DNA from: Chalara sp. BL73 | Taxonomy: Eukaryota; Ascomycota; Leotiomycetes; Helotiales | Direction: 5' to 3' | Assembly: GCA_918026815.1 (NCBI GenBank) | Contig: CAKJVC010000100.1 | Coordinates: forward strand, 1 to 64,000 | DNA: 64,000 bases | Shown here: piece after piece, positions 22,781 through 33,696 of the stretch | How the letters are laid out: each line of letters opens with the position of its first letter | How positions within the stretch are numbered: position 1 is the stretch's first letter | Position numbers and translations under genes: made by a program | Notes under the pieces: model-generated | What the model was told of the DNA's origin: nothing | Seen by the model: the letters and a program-made list of their open reading frames with translations, nothing else | The model's database searches: none

Positions 22781-24877
22781 ATGCCTAAACCAATTTCGGG
22801 AAGAAAGAGGAAGGCCAAGCATTTCGAGAGCGATATGCCTGATGACCGTTACCCTAATCCTTCAACGTCGGGCTCTATCACTAGTTATTCCGTCACTCGA
22901 AGCATCGCGAAGAACCCTGGCCTTTGCAACCGCTGTGCAAGACTCGATCTGGACAATATATTGTCATCGCAGCATAAAACCTCCAAGGGTTACGTGGTGA
23001 CCACTCTTAGCACAGTCCGTACCTGGTCAAAAGCTTCTTGTTCATTTTGTCGTTTGCTGTCCGGCATTCTTGATAGGTGCCACGACATCGAGAACCACCT
23101 GGATACTATCAAGCCAACCCTTTGGTCATATTCTAGTAATCGAATTACTGATTTAGGGTGGAGTACTATCAATAGAACTCTTTTAAGTCTTAGTTGGAGT
23201 GACGAATACATTGTCCCACAAGCTGTTGATGGGGAAGGCCCCATCCGGATCATTAAGCAAAATGACATCGATTTCAATATCCTAGCGGGTTGGATCAGTA
23301 CATGTCAAAGTATGCATACCAAATCCTGCAATATCGAGGCTCCATCCTCTGCAACGGTGCCATTTTTCAAATTGATCGACTGCGAGACACGCAGGATTAT
23401 ACAAGCACCAAACGTGCCTTATGTTGCGTTAAGTTACGTATGGGGCAACGTTTTACCCCAGAGAAGCGCCGACCTGGATCGTCTTCCGGAAGAGTTACCA
23501 CACACAATCAAGGACTCTATTACTGTCACACTCAAGCTTGGCTTCCAATATCTTTGGGTCGATGCATATTGCATTAATCAGGAAATTAAGGAAGAAATCA
23601 TGGCACAGGTTCCAAAGATGGACTTGATATATCAAAATGCCCAGATCACAATAATAGCTTGTGCTGGGAAGGATTCAGACTATGGCCTTCCAGGGTTGAG
23701 TTTGCGGGAAAGACATCCACAAGGACATGCATATTTTGAGAAGCATCTTATGGTCACTGCCTTGAGCGACCCACGGAAATTTATTAGAAGCTCAAAATGG
23801 GCCAGTAGAGCATGGACTTATCAAGAAGGCGTACTATCCCTGAGACGTCTGATATTTACAGACTAGCAAGTGTATTTCGAGTGCCATGGAATGTATTGTT
23901 GTGAAACAATGGATTTTCCCCTGCTAGATCTGCATACTAAAAATCGTCAAAGATTTAGAAGAACATTTTGTCAGGGCGAAGGGGTGGGATACTTCCCACA
24001 GGGGGTTGGAAGAAGTTCCTTTGAGGTGACAAAGAGAATCGAAGAATATTCTCGCTTAAGTTTAAACCTTACACAGCCGTCAGATATCCTGAGAGGTATT
24101 CTAGGTATCCTAAGCGCATTTGAGAGAAGCACCCTCAAAGTACGCCATCTTGCAGGGATACCATTTCTACCACTATCCCCTCAAGTGGCAGGGCTTCCAC
24201 GCGATAATTGGACTTCAGCCATTCGTTTCTTTTCCGGGCTTTGCTGGAACCTGGAAAAACCATCAACTAGGAGAGCCAACTTTCCTAGCTGGTCTTGGAC
24301 TGGCTGGAAAGAACCTGTCGTGAATTGGGGGTACAAAAAGGACGAATTGGGTGAGATCAGGGCGGATAATGATATTGAGGTTCTTGTGAAAACTTCTGCT
24401 GGGCAACTAGTCGACTTAGAAGAGGCCTACCAGCTGCAGAACAATCCCAGCCCAGCCGTACGCTTGAGCAACCTTATTCAGGTATCTGCGTGGGCCTCCT
24501 CTCTGCGTATACCAAAACAAAGATCATGGCGGGACCCAGAAGACTTTGAAGTAAATATCAACCTTGAGGATGGAGGATATATTTGCTGGAGATTCAAGCC
24601 GACTACTGATGCTAAAATTTCAGCTGAAAGAGAGATCATTGGGATCCATTTAGCCTATAAAACAGAAGCAGTTAAACGTTCAGAAGCAACAGCCTCTGCT
24701 TTGTTGGTTGTTGGCAAAGCCGGCGACATTTATGAACGGCTAGGCTTTGGATGGACTGGCTGGCTCCAACAAGATAGGTTCGACAAGACTGGCAAAGGAG
24801 AGGGCTTCGTTGTGCACCCGAAGTTTATGAAGCCTCTTGGACTTGTGAGATCGTTGAAGACTATCACGTTGGGGTGA
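22781..24877 (+). pseudogene. HET-domain protein gene with one in-frame stop
   Basis: A 699-codon frame from ATG 22781 broken only by TAG at 23864-23866. The N-terminal part has CNRCARLDLD and WSKASCSFCRLL, a Cys-rich lead typical of long HET proteins. The HET domain follows: YVALSYVWGN, LGFQYLWVDAYCINQ, AQITIIACAG, and SKWASRAWTYQEGVLSLRRLIFTD just before the stop. The codon after the stop begins QVYFECHGMYCCE, the normal continuation in the family, so the break falls at a conserved place where Gln or Glu is expected. The remaining frame runs to a C-terminal block with WLQQDRFDK. HET proteins trigger cell death at vegetative incompatibility. One CAG to TAG change would explain the stop. It could be a recent null allele, or a truncated 361-residue protein that keeps most of the HET domain. 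Confidence 0.85.
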
Positions 24878-26640
24878 GCGGTTCTTCTGGGGTCGAACAA
24901 GACATAGCCCCGCAACATGTTACGTCCTTATTTAGGAATGGCTTCTTTCTGGCCAATTTTTGGTTTCCTGGATGGTCAGGCTTCCACACTATTAAGCAAA
25001 GCGTCCAAAGCGACCAAGGATAAAGAGCTTTCTCTGCACAATTATCGGCGTGCTATTTTGCCTCATGCTGCGCTCGGATTCCTAATTCTCAAACGGCAGC
25101 AGCTTCTGTATACATATTCTAAACTTGCGCGTTGGCCATTAGGGGGAACAGAATAACTCTCAGGTTGGCGATTCTTGCTTTGCGCGGGTTTTGATTGCTA
25201 TAGTAAAGGTTGTTGTCATTATTGGTTATATTGCACGCGATCGTGATATTATCAAACACTAGAAATAGGAAGAATCTGAAGCTCTGTTTCAGCATTGGAA
25301 TCACGGCACGAGGCCACGTAGGTGAAGGCCGTATGTTCCAAATTACTAGCAATCACTCTCGGGTGATAAATGCGCTACACTCAAGCTATGACGCTGATGG
25401 TTGATGTTTTCAGACACGTAAAATACGTGGAGCTCTCTATAATTATTCCTATTCCATAGGTAGGACAGAAATCCAAGGAATAACAACGATAAAAGGCTTG
25501 ATGGCAGCTATGTGATGCACCATAGCCATTCGTTTCGTAAGTATTGTGCTGAAAACAATCTGTGAAAATGTATTCCCTGCCTCAAAGAACCTCTCGATAG
25601 TGTGTAAACCGGCAGCCTGTCCTGAATCTGCCCTAGGGAAATCAAGCGAACCGTGTCTCCATTATGGTCAAGGTAATAACAAGCGCTTAAATATTTGTGA
25701 AATGATAGCCATTGCTAGATGTAAAGCAGGTAGAGGAGATCTTTGGTAGTGAACGCATAATTCGACTTCTCTTAGCAAATATCCTTGTTCAGAATCTGAA
25801 ATACCTCTTTGACATTACGTTCTTGACAGCATTGGCAAAAGGAGCCCAAATCTGCAATACTAGCGACTGAAAATCCCTCAATGAATATTCTCCTGTCCTT
25901 GTACACCGAAGTGCCAAGGGACATGAAATTACTGATCACTACAATACGCCACCTATAGCTTCGTGTTATAGTCTGTCCAAAGCCTTGAATACAACATATT
26001 CCATTTTTTAAATACTTATTCAAGATTACAAAACAAACCTTAGAAGTTCTATTGGGGGTTATATGGGCAGTCCGGTTTTGAACTTGATGGAACCACAAAG
26101 TAGTGCTCGATTGTCCGGACACAGGATAATCAGAGAAAGTCTGACATGTGGCCGTTTGTTTCTTTACTATAAGAGTACAAGAAGCATGAAGCTCTCGTCT
26201 GAACGTAGAGATGGCTGGGGTTGGTTCATTGGCCAAGAGCGTTCGAGCCTCATAGTGAAAGACGGCACTTGGGGGAAACGTAGTCAACGATCCTCGCAAG
26301 TAAGCATTTGCAATCTTGAGTGGAGCTGAAGTAGGATACGTTACTGGCGTGATGGAAAAGTTCGCTTACAAGAATGCTTGGTTCAGAACATGGAAATATG
26401 ATCGTCGCCATGTTTTGCAAGTATTTACAGGCCACCCCCATACAGTTTAATGTATAAGCTAATGCTCAATGTATCAGAAATATTAGACATTGAGCAGCTT
26501 CGGGTTGCTCTCCTAAGAGCCTGCTTTGGTAAAGAGTGACCTGGCGCGAATATTGAAGAAATAATATCAGAATTTTGTTTCATCATCCTTGTTGATGTGA
26601 CAAGTTTACATGTTCAAACATTATTGCTGTAGAACTTAGG
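24878..26640. other. AT-rich stretch with weak minus-strand frames
   Basis: No recognisable gene. The best frame is minus 26299-25772 (175 codons) containing CTLIVKKQTATCQTF, HQVQNRTAHITPNRTSK and FCQCCQERNVKEVFQ. It could be a degraded or spliced cysteine-containing protein, but it has no signal peptide or clear splice pair. The rest is AT-rich with short frames. Confidence 0.3.
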
Positions 26641-27380
26641 CAGCCCTTGACAACAAAAATGAGTTATTCGCAACACGTGGGGGGGTTTCTCTTTCGAGAT
26701 CTGATATGGCCGCCAATAATCAAAGAATCCTCGAAAATGGTTCACAACTAGATTCCAAATCAAAAATTCATTGGAAGCAATGAAGAAGGTACTTTCTTTG
26801 GAAGAAATAGGGATGAAGGGTATTTACCAGTTAAAACATGCAGGCATTAACTCAGGCCTTGTAGCATCGTTTTCCAGATCTTCTAGACTGCGAGGTGCCT
26901 TAAGGACCCGTTGGCGCTCGGTGAACTTGAGACGTTTTCCATGGTAGAAAAAGAGCACACCGCCAGGCTGCACTCACACAGTACCGGCACGTAGGAAAAG
27001 AATATTCCGCACAGCAAAAGCAGTGGCTAATGATGAGTTGTTCTAGAACGGGGAGGTAGGAGGAGTGTCCAAATCGAGAATTGCCCCGGCTTGGACCTTC
27101 GGTTCTTGTAGAACCACAACAACTTCATCCTCATCATTGCCAGTTTCAACAAAGTTTTTGGGGAAGAGCCGAAAGCCGATTGATGTTTTGACCGTTCTCT
27201 TTCCATTATCAGCTGCAAGCTGTTTCGCTTGTCGCTTGTTCTTTGTATCACAATAGCCGTTGTCTCAATCGTCCTCCGGACTTGCACCAGCGTTTCAAGA
27301 GATCCCAAGAACTAAACGAGAATTGATCTTCTTCAACTAGCACGATGGGGGCCGATATTTCATGGCTATGTACTGTAGTG
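26641..27380 (-). pseudogene. Degraded coding remnant, family unknown
   Basis: On the minus strand, protein-like pieces follow one another in different frames. LVEEDQFSFSSWDLL lies near 27340-27300. KQLAADNGKRTVKTSIGFRL with EDEVVVVLQEPKVQAGAIL lies near 27230-27075. After a stop comes PGGVLFFYHGKRLKFTERQR with LKAPRSLEDLENDATRPEL (about 26975-26860). The runs are too consistent for chance but are broken by TAG or TAA codons and shifts. No family recognised. Confidence 0.35.
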
Positions 27381-29811
27381 AATCTACCATTTAGTGATGC
27401 ATGAACTTCCAAGGCGATGCTCCGAGCCTCAGGTTGAAAGGGACTGTTTCGTCAGCATATTCCTTCCGAGGCTCTCAGAGGGGAGATAATCGCTTTTATT
27501 ATTGCATAAAAGAGCGACCATATGTAGAGGCTTTGAGCATGGGAATGCCTGAAGGCGATCAAACCTTTGCGTATTGCCCCGGACTGAAATGGACTGAAAT
27601 GGACTGGCAACGTGGATAAAAGTCCTCGCGAGGCTTGGCGTTGAGTTCGGACGAAAATTCAGCGGTACCCTGCACTCACCGATTACTGTCCTGTACTGTA
27701 TGTATAGTGTTCACCCCAACTGCCTTGCCTTGTCTCGACTCATGATACCGCACCGCACTATTTTTAGCCGATCGGGCCCCCTTTCACGTCTGAAGACAGT
27801 GGAGAGAGAGCATGATGGACTTTGCCTAGAATCAGGTGCTGCTTGAGACCGAGGTTTTGGTTTCTGGATCTGGGTGAAACGTGATGCTGAATGAATTCGA
27901 CCAGGAATGCTAAGCTGTCAAAGGCAACTCTCGATGGGGTTGAGGAGGGGAGGAGCAGAAGGAGCGAATGAACTGATCAATTGCTGACTGGCGGTATTTA
28001 AAGGCCCATGATGCTTACGATGGCGCGGGAGAGATATCGACCACCAGACCTTCTGGAAGCACGACTTTTTAGCATAAAGATCTGGCTCGAAACAGGAAGT
28101 TGACTAATCGGGCTTGTGCTGAAATGTTAGTTTACATCACCAGAGCTCGCTTCCATCATGAGGAGTGCGCATTAAGTCAGCACTTGAAGTGGAAGCCTTG
28201 TCAGTTTCAACCCCGCAGTGGTTTTGTTTTTACTTGATCGGAGCTTTCTCTCACCATATCAGATTTAAAGCACCGAGGTATCAAAGGAACAGCCAGTCAA
28301 GTTGATGAATTTATTTGTTATACATCAATAGTGCAGACGACACGGTGTGTGGTCGCGGCAGTGGCAGCAGCAACAACAGCCGCAACAAAGTGGGTAGGGA
28401 CGATTTTAGGTGCTAAAACATGGTGGTTTGCGATGATGTTGTATGACCCCCTATTTTGAGGATTTAGGGGGGGTGGAGGGGACGGGTACCTGACTAAAAG
28501 TGTCTTTACCATACTCGATTTAGCAGCTTACAGTGCATCAGCGCCAATCATGCGTTAGCAGACGCAGGTACAGGACAACACCAGCCGCGGATTCTACCGT
28601 TGGATGAACTCGATCTAAGGCAAACCAGCCAACCACGGCCGTATCTCTGGCCAGACTTTCGTGGCGCCTTAACGCGATGGAGAAATTCTGTCAAAATAGC
28701 ATCCCCGAACTGGCGGCAAATTCATGCTTTCCCCCCTAACCTGATCGTCACGATGGTTGTTGTTGTTATTGTTTCATTCATTGGTCCACGTATTGACCCG
28801 TCTCTTCTTACGATTGGTTTGTCAGACCTAACAGCCTTTCCTCGCGGCCACCATGTAACAAACGACGAGGACTTTCGTCGAGGATCGTGCCCCCAAGCGA
28901 GAGAGGAGCACACAAAGTTGGAGAAAAGTTACAGCAGATATATTGGTGCGCATGACGGACGATTGCAGGTGCTACGATATTTTAGTAGAATTCTGTCGTG
29001 ACGCGTAGCAAGTGCTTATCATTATTGTCATAACCATCATCATTAGTGTTACTATGACTGATCGCGATATTGTGCTGTTGGCACCGCTCGAGAGCAACAA
29101 TTGAGGCACAGATCGAGGTTGGCATCTGATAGATCTGTAAGGCGGCATAGACATGAGCTGCTTGGCCTGTGAAATGCACTGGGAACGTTATTTTGAGTTC
29201 TGCGCCCCCTGGTTCAGGCGGGAGAATCTGTCCTTGTCCCCTGGATGGGCTTCCATGGCCAGGCATCTAGCAGATGTGTATGGTCGGACTTGGACGCCTC
29301 GACTAGCTCAGGGGTCCATGTCTGAGGAAAGAGTCGAGCAGGGATCATCGAAGCCATTGGGTGAGGATGACTGTGGATGGGCAACGATGGATGAACCGGT
29401 TGAGAGACCATGCACGAAGAACGCGTGAGCATAGGCCCCAGGGGAACGCAGTCATGCTTGCGGTCTGCATCAACACCTGAAAAAGCTTCTCCTTTTTTTT
29501 TTTCCCCTTCCCCCTTCTCCTGTTTCTTGATTCGGCGGGCTTAGGGTGAGCCTGAGAATAGTGGGTAGTGAGTGAGAGATGCAAAGGAGAAGAAAAGGAA
29601 AAGTAAGAAAAAGGAAAAGGAGATGGGATCGAATGGATAAAAGCATCGAAAATAGAGTTGTGTGCTACTACTACTACTACTGCTACTACCACTACCACAG
29701 TACTTGTAGATAATCCTCGCATACAGCATGTGCTGTAGTGTTGCAGTAGATGATTTAGGGGCCTCCCCCATAAGCACCGTAAGCACCCATAACCATACAG
29801 GACTTTTTATG
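27381..29811. other. Upstream intergenic region of the homeobox gene
   Basis: About 2.4 kb without a supported gene. Frames such as 28600-29001 (plus, 133 codons) have a short Val-rich hydrophobic run but no domain and no splice context. The size and position fit a long promoter region for the downstream transcription factor gene. Purine- and pyrimidine-rich tracts occur from 29490 on. Confidence 0.4.
29665..29698. repeat. CTA/CCA trinucleotide microsatellite
   Basis: A run of CTA units that degenerates into CCA-type units, upstream of the homeobox gene. Confidence 0.8.
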
Positions 29812-30517
29812 CAACCCACTCTTAGCCAGTGTGGCCAAGCATTTCCTGCTCTTCAAAACCCGCGCTTAACCGTTTCGAGATCCAAGACCTGTTCCACCCG
29901 CCAAACCCACACAACCCTACCACCACACCACCACCACCCGCCGCTTCACTCTTCAGGTCATCCTCGCCGCTTTTTCCTCTCTCCTGTTCCTCTTACTCTT
30001 TCTCTCTCTCTCTCTTTTTTTTCCCACCACCACCTCGTCGTCGTCGTCGCAGCCTGTCATCGTGTCGTCGTGATACTTCTTCCCTCTCTCCCTCTCTCTT
30101 TTTATTTCATAGCCCTTTACGGACCCGTCACTCCTTTCGGTCCATTACGCTCCTTCGGCTTTTATAGTCTTTTGATTTCAACTCTTAGGTTCACACTCCT
30201 TCGGAAGAACCCATTTTCAGATCCTTCAACTTGGAGATAACCTTGAAACCCTACCTTTCTCTCGTTCCTGCCAGATACAGCGAAGCATTTTTCAATCACA
30301 CTTGTTCTTCTTTGATTTACTCGATACTTCTATCGTTTTACCTTTGTCCAATATTTGACACCACAAGCGCAACTGCGAACCCCACAGTCCTTCGACGTTG
30401 CTGGAACACACATAACCATACGATTGCGACAATATTGAGAAAGAGCAGGAGGAATATAAACTTGGGCAGTTTACGCAATATATTTAGAGAAACGACGTGC
30501 TACCCCATACCAGCAAG
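29812..30517 (+). promoter_or_regulatory. Long ATG-free pyrimidine-rich leader of the homeobox gene
   Basis: From the ATG at 29809 to the start codon at 30518 there is no ATG on the plus strand in any frame, about 700 nt. The stretch is rich in C and T (TCTC run at 29998-30015, CCACCA and CGTCGT runs), and several purine-poor blocks alternate with A-rich ones. This is what a long 5' untranslated leader under selection against upstream start codons looks like. The exact transcription start, and any intron inside, cannot be fixed from sequence alone. Confidence 0.6.
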
Positions 30518-32403
30518 ATGTCAGACTTGTCGCAAGATGACGCGGCGGTTAAGGTGTCGTCCACACCATCACCAACCGCGTCCAACCCAGCAAGCAGCAC
30601 CTCCGCATCCCGAAGACCGCCCCGGAAAAGCACGTTGACCCAACAGCAAAAGAACCAAAAGAGACAACGCGCTACTCAGGACCAGTTAGTTACGCTGGAG
30701 ATTGAATTCAACAAGAACCCTACACCTACGGCAACCGTTAGAGAACGAATTGCGGAAGACATCAACATGACAGAACGATCTGTGCAGATTTGGTTTCAGA
30801 ACAGGTGGGCCTTGTGTGAAGTTGGTCTGTGATGCTGAAACTAACACATAATAGGCGTGCTAAAATAAAGCTTATCGCAAAAAAGAGCATTGAAACTGGG
30901 GAGGATTGCGATGCTATTCCGGACTCAATGCGCCAATATCTTGCCCTCCAGGCCATGGAATCTGGGAAGTCATTAGGGGCTAACTTTTTGGGTCGAGGAG
31001 GGCTTATGCCTTATGGTACTGGGAGCATGATGATGGGTGGAGATGGAGGTCCTCAGGGCAAAGTTGGTAAGTGCAACTTCTTTGTCATGGTATAAAATCT
31101 TACTGACTTTTCTGTAGTCATTCACCATCTTTCTTGCCGGTCCCTGAGCATTGGCTCATGGAGGAGAGTGGGACAAAATGCCATGGACCTCATCATATTT
31201 TACTCACCAGACAAGGCCTGCATGACATACTATATTAATAACGATCAAGCAGGATACAAGATCGAATATCCATTTGCGTACATCAAGAATATCTACCTGG
31301 AAAATGGAGATATGGAAGTGGGAAAGCCTGGTGGACTGGTCGTTGAACTCAACCGGCCGCCTAATTTCTTTATGGACTCATCTGGATCTGGTGGATTTTT
31401 CCAGTGTGGTGACTTTACAGAAGATCAGCAGGCATCTTCGATTATGGTCCATCATCTTGGTGGTCACCCAAAGGTCTTGAGTGGACAATTGGCCAAATTG
31501 GTGTCCCTGGATTCGTTCATGACGCGCCATAGCCCGTTTGACAACCATCAACAACTATCTGTATCCGCGCCTGTCTCGCCCACCGGTCACCGTCCAGCGT
31601 CACAGCCGAATTACAATGCTCAAGCTCATGTTGGCATGTTCCAGGAATCACAATGGGGTATTGGCGTGCATCCTTCAGCACGAGGACCAGGCCACAAGCG
31701 ACAAAGGAGTCGATCTGTCCCAATGGCTGTTGACTTCTCCATGTTCCAGCACCAGATGCCGTCATTCCTTATTCAACACCCAGGCGAAACTCAACCGCAA
31801 CCCCACAACCCGAACATTTTTGCGCCTGTTCCTCAGCAACCAAATAACCTTGGTCCCATAGGACCAAATCTGCGCATTGATACGTCCTCTGGTTATGGTA
31901 TGGAGTTCAGACAATATCCTATGTCGGCAGCCACGACAGCATCACCCTCAGAGTATGTTGCTAGTCCATTCTATTCCCAAGGACCCGACTCCGCAGCCTT
32001 ACCCGCTTCTTCTTTCAACAACACCCCCTTTACCGTGCCATTCCTTTCGCCTAACCCTATGGTCGATCCTCAACACATGATTCAGCCGTCAGTGTCTCCA
32101 TTGTCGTTCGTAAGCCATGGAAGCCATGGAGACCCAGCGATTGTAGATCAGTCTCCGCCGCTTTCCATGATGCACCGAAGCGCCTCGGCCGATGTTTATG
32201 GCATGTCACACGATCCCCATTCAAATATGTCAGAGGATGGCAATGCACTGAATGAGATGTACTCGAAACACACCCTCAACCTTCCAATGCATCCTCATTC
32301 TCCAGCGGCATTCGCAGAACAAACGGCTGCGGATATGGATATGAATCAGCTTGTTTCATTCGATGAGAATCCCGCTAGCATGAGTCCGGAGAACCATTCA
32401 TAA
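30518..32403 (+). CDS. Homeodomain transcription factor
   Basis: Exons 30518..30804, 30855..31066 and 31118..32403 give 594 residues. The homeodomain covers about residues 48-105: [17 protein letters not shown], then the recognition helix [15 protein letters not shown]. The first intron (50 bp, branch CTAAC) interrupts the codon for Arg in QNRR. A second conserved block follows at about 165-230 ([45 protein letters not shown]), shared as far as I recall with Pezizomycotina homeobox regulators of conidiation and morphogenesis. The C-terminal 300 residues are Pro/Gln/His/Ser-rich and probably disordered, as in activation regions. I give no symbol because several paralogues share this layout. 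Nuclear location and DNA binding follow from the domain. Confidence 0.92.
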
Positions 32404-33696
32404 AAAGGCTGATGTTAGATCATTTTGATCGCGACTAGGCTTCGTATCTATCCTTGTGTCTAATTTTGGATACACGAAGAAGAATGACGGTAAAGGACAG
32501 TATTGTTGTTTCCGTCAAGAATGTGTGATTTCAGCGAATGCAGCATGCGCGGCGTTTATGGTGGTGTTTCAATGGGTGATCGGTATATACACATCACGGC
32601 TGCTGCGGACTTGCTGCTTCTTCCTGTCGATTTTTCGATCTCGCACTAATAATGCGTGTTCCAACAGACACGCACGTTGTTTCCTTGAGTTTTCTTTGTC
32701 TTTTACGCCACGAACTTGCATGACGAATCTACTCTCTCGATCATGCGTGTCTGGCACAGCGCGATCGTTTTTCTCTCATCGGATTTTGCGGGCGTGCTCC
32801 TGTTTTGATGCATCTCTTCTTCGTGTGTTTGTATTGTCTCCTGAGGAGACTTCTAGGTGGATCTTGGTGAATGGTCTGGGGAAGAAAATTTGTGTGGAGA
32901 TACCAAAGGGAGTGAGAGAAACATTTGCCGGTTTGCATTTGGAGAGGTAACAATGGGGAGGGACTTAATAGTTCAAAGAATCTACTTGTGAATCTACCCA
33001 TTTCCGTAACTTGTGCAGGGACAGACACATCCCGCTTCCAACTTCCAAAATCAAGCACCGTGTAAAGCTTCGCTCAAATACTGAGAATTAGGAGTGATCT
33101 CAAATCCAGTTCAACAATTTGGACCGGAAAGAGTGACAACTTGTGTCTTTTCAGCATTACCTAATCGGGCTCTTGGCACATGTGAAAAGATGCTTATCAG
33201 ATGCAGTTAGTTTAGAATATTGATTGAGCTCCAATGACACGTATAGCAAGGGGAGAATTCATTGTATGAGGTTAGATTTCTCGTAGGAGGCCGCAGTTAG
33301 TACTTCTGTCAGAAAGTATTCTTGCTTGACGTGAATCATTCAATTCCGAAGATCCAAGGTCTTAAGTCTTGGAAAAATGCACCGCCTCAATATTGACACG
33401 AGCATCCCAGACACCATGATCTGCACGAGGTTCCGAAGCCTGTTCTCTCCTCAATTTTCAGAAGTCTGGCGGACTACAATCTTCGCAATCACTCTTTCAA
33501 TGTCCATTTAATATAGTTCTATTTTCTAATGCTGTCGTTATTCATGATGAAATGTTTTTATAGAGGCCACGCAATCGAAATACGAGGGTCTAGAAATTAC
33601 TAGAAAGTTCACATTTAAGTAAGGAACATCAACGAGTCTCCAGGGATTGAGCGGGTGATCTATACTAGCAGATTGAGTTGGAGCAGAGTATTCTGA
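32404..33696. other. Intergenic region between the homeobox and flippase genes
   Basis: About 1.3 kb. A 164-codon plus frame (32456-32950) immediately follows the homeobox stop, is rich in Cys, Phe and Arg and shows no domain; I take it as 3' UTR. The remainder should hold the flippase promoter. No RNA gene seen. Confidence 0.45.

Noticed and set aside
25772..26299. 175-codon minus frame with several Cys as a secreted effector
   Set aside because: No signal peptide and no splice pair; composition alone is not enough for a CDS call.
28600..29001. 133-codon plus frame with a Val-rich stretch
   Set aside because: Only a short hydrophobic run and otherwise no protein-like features; probably promoter DNA of the homeobox gene.
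29728..30240. 170-codon plus frame upstream of the homeobox gene
   Set aside because: Its apparent length comes from pyrimidine-rich simple sequence; the later part has no ATG and is better explained as untranslated leader.
32456..32950. 164-codon frame after the homeobox stop
   Set aside because: Lies within the expected 3' UTR, rich in Cys and Arg with no domain.
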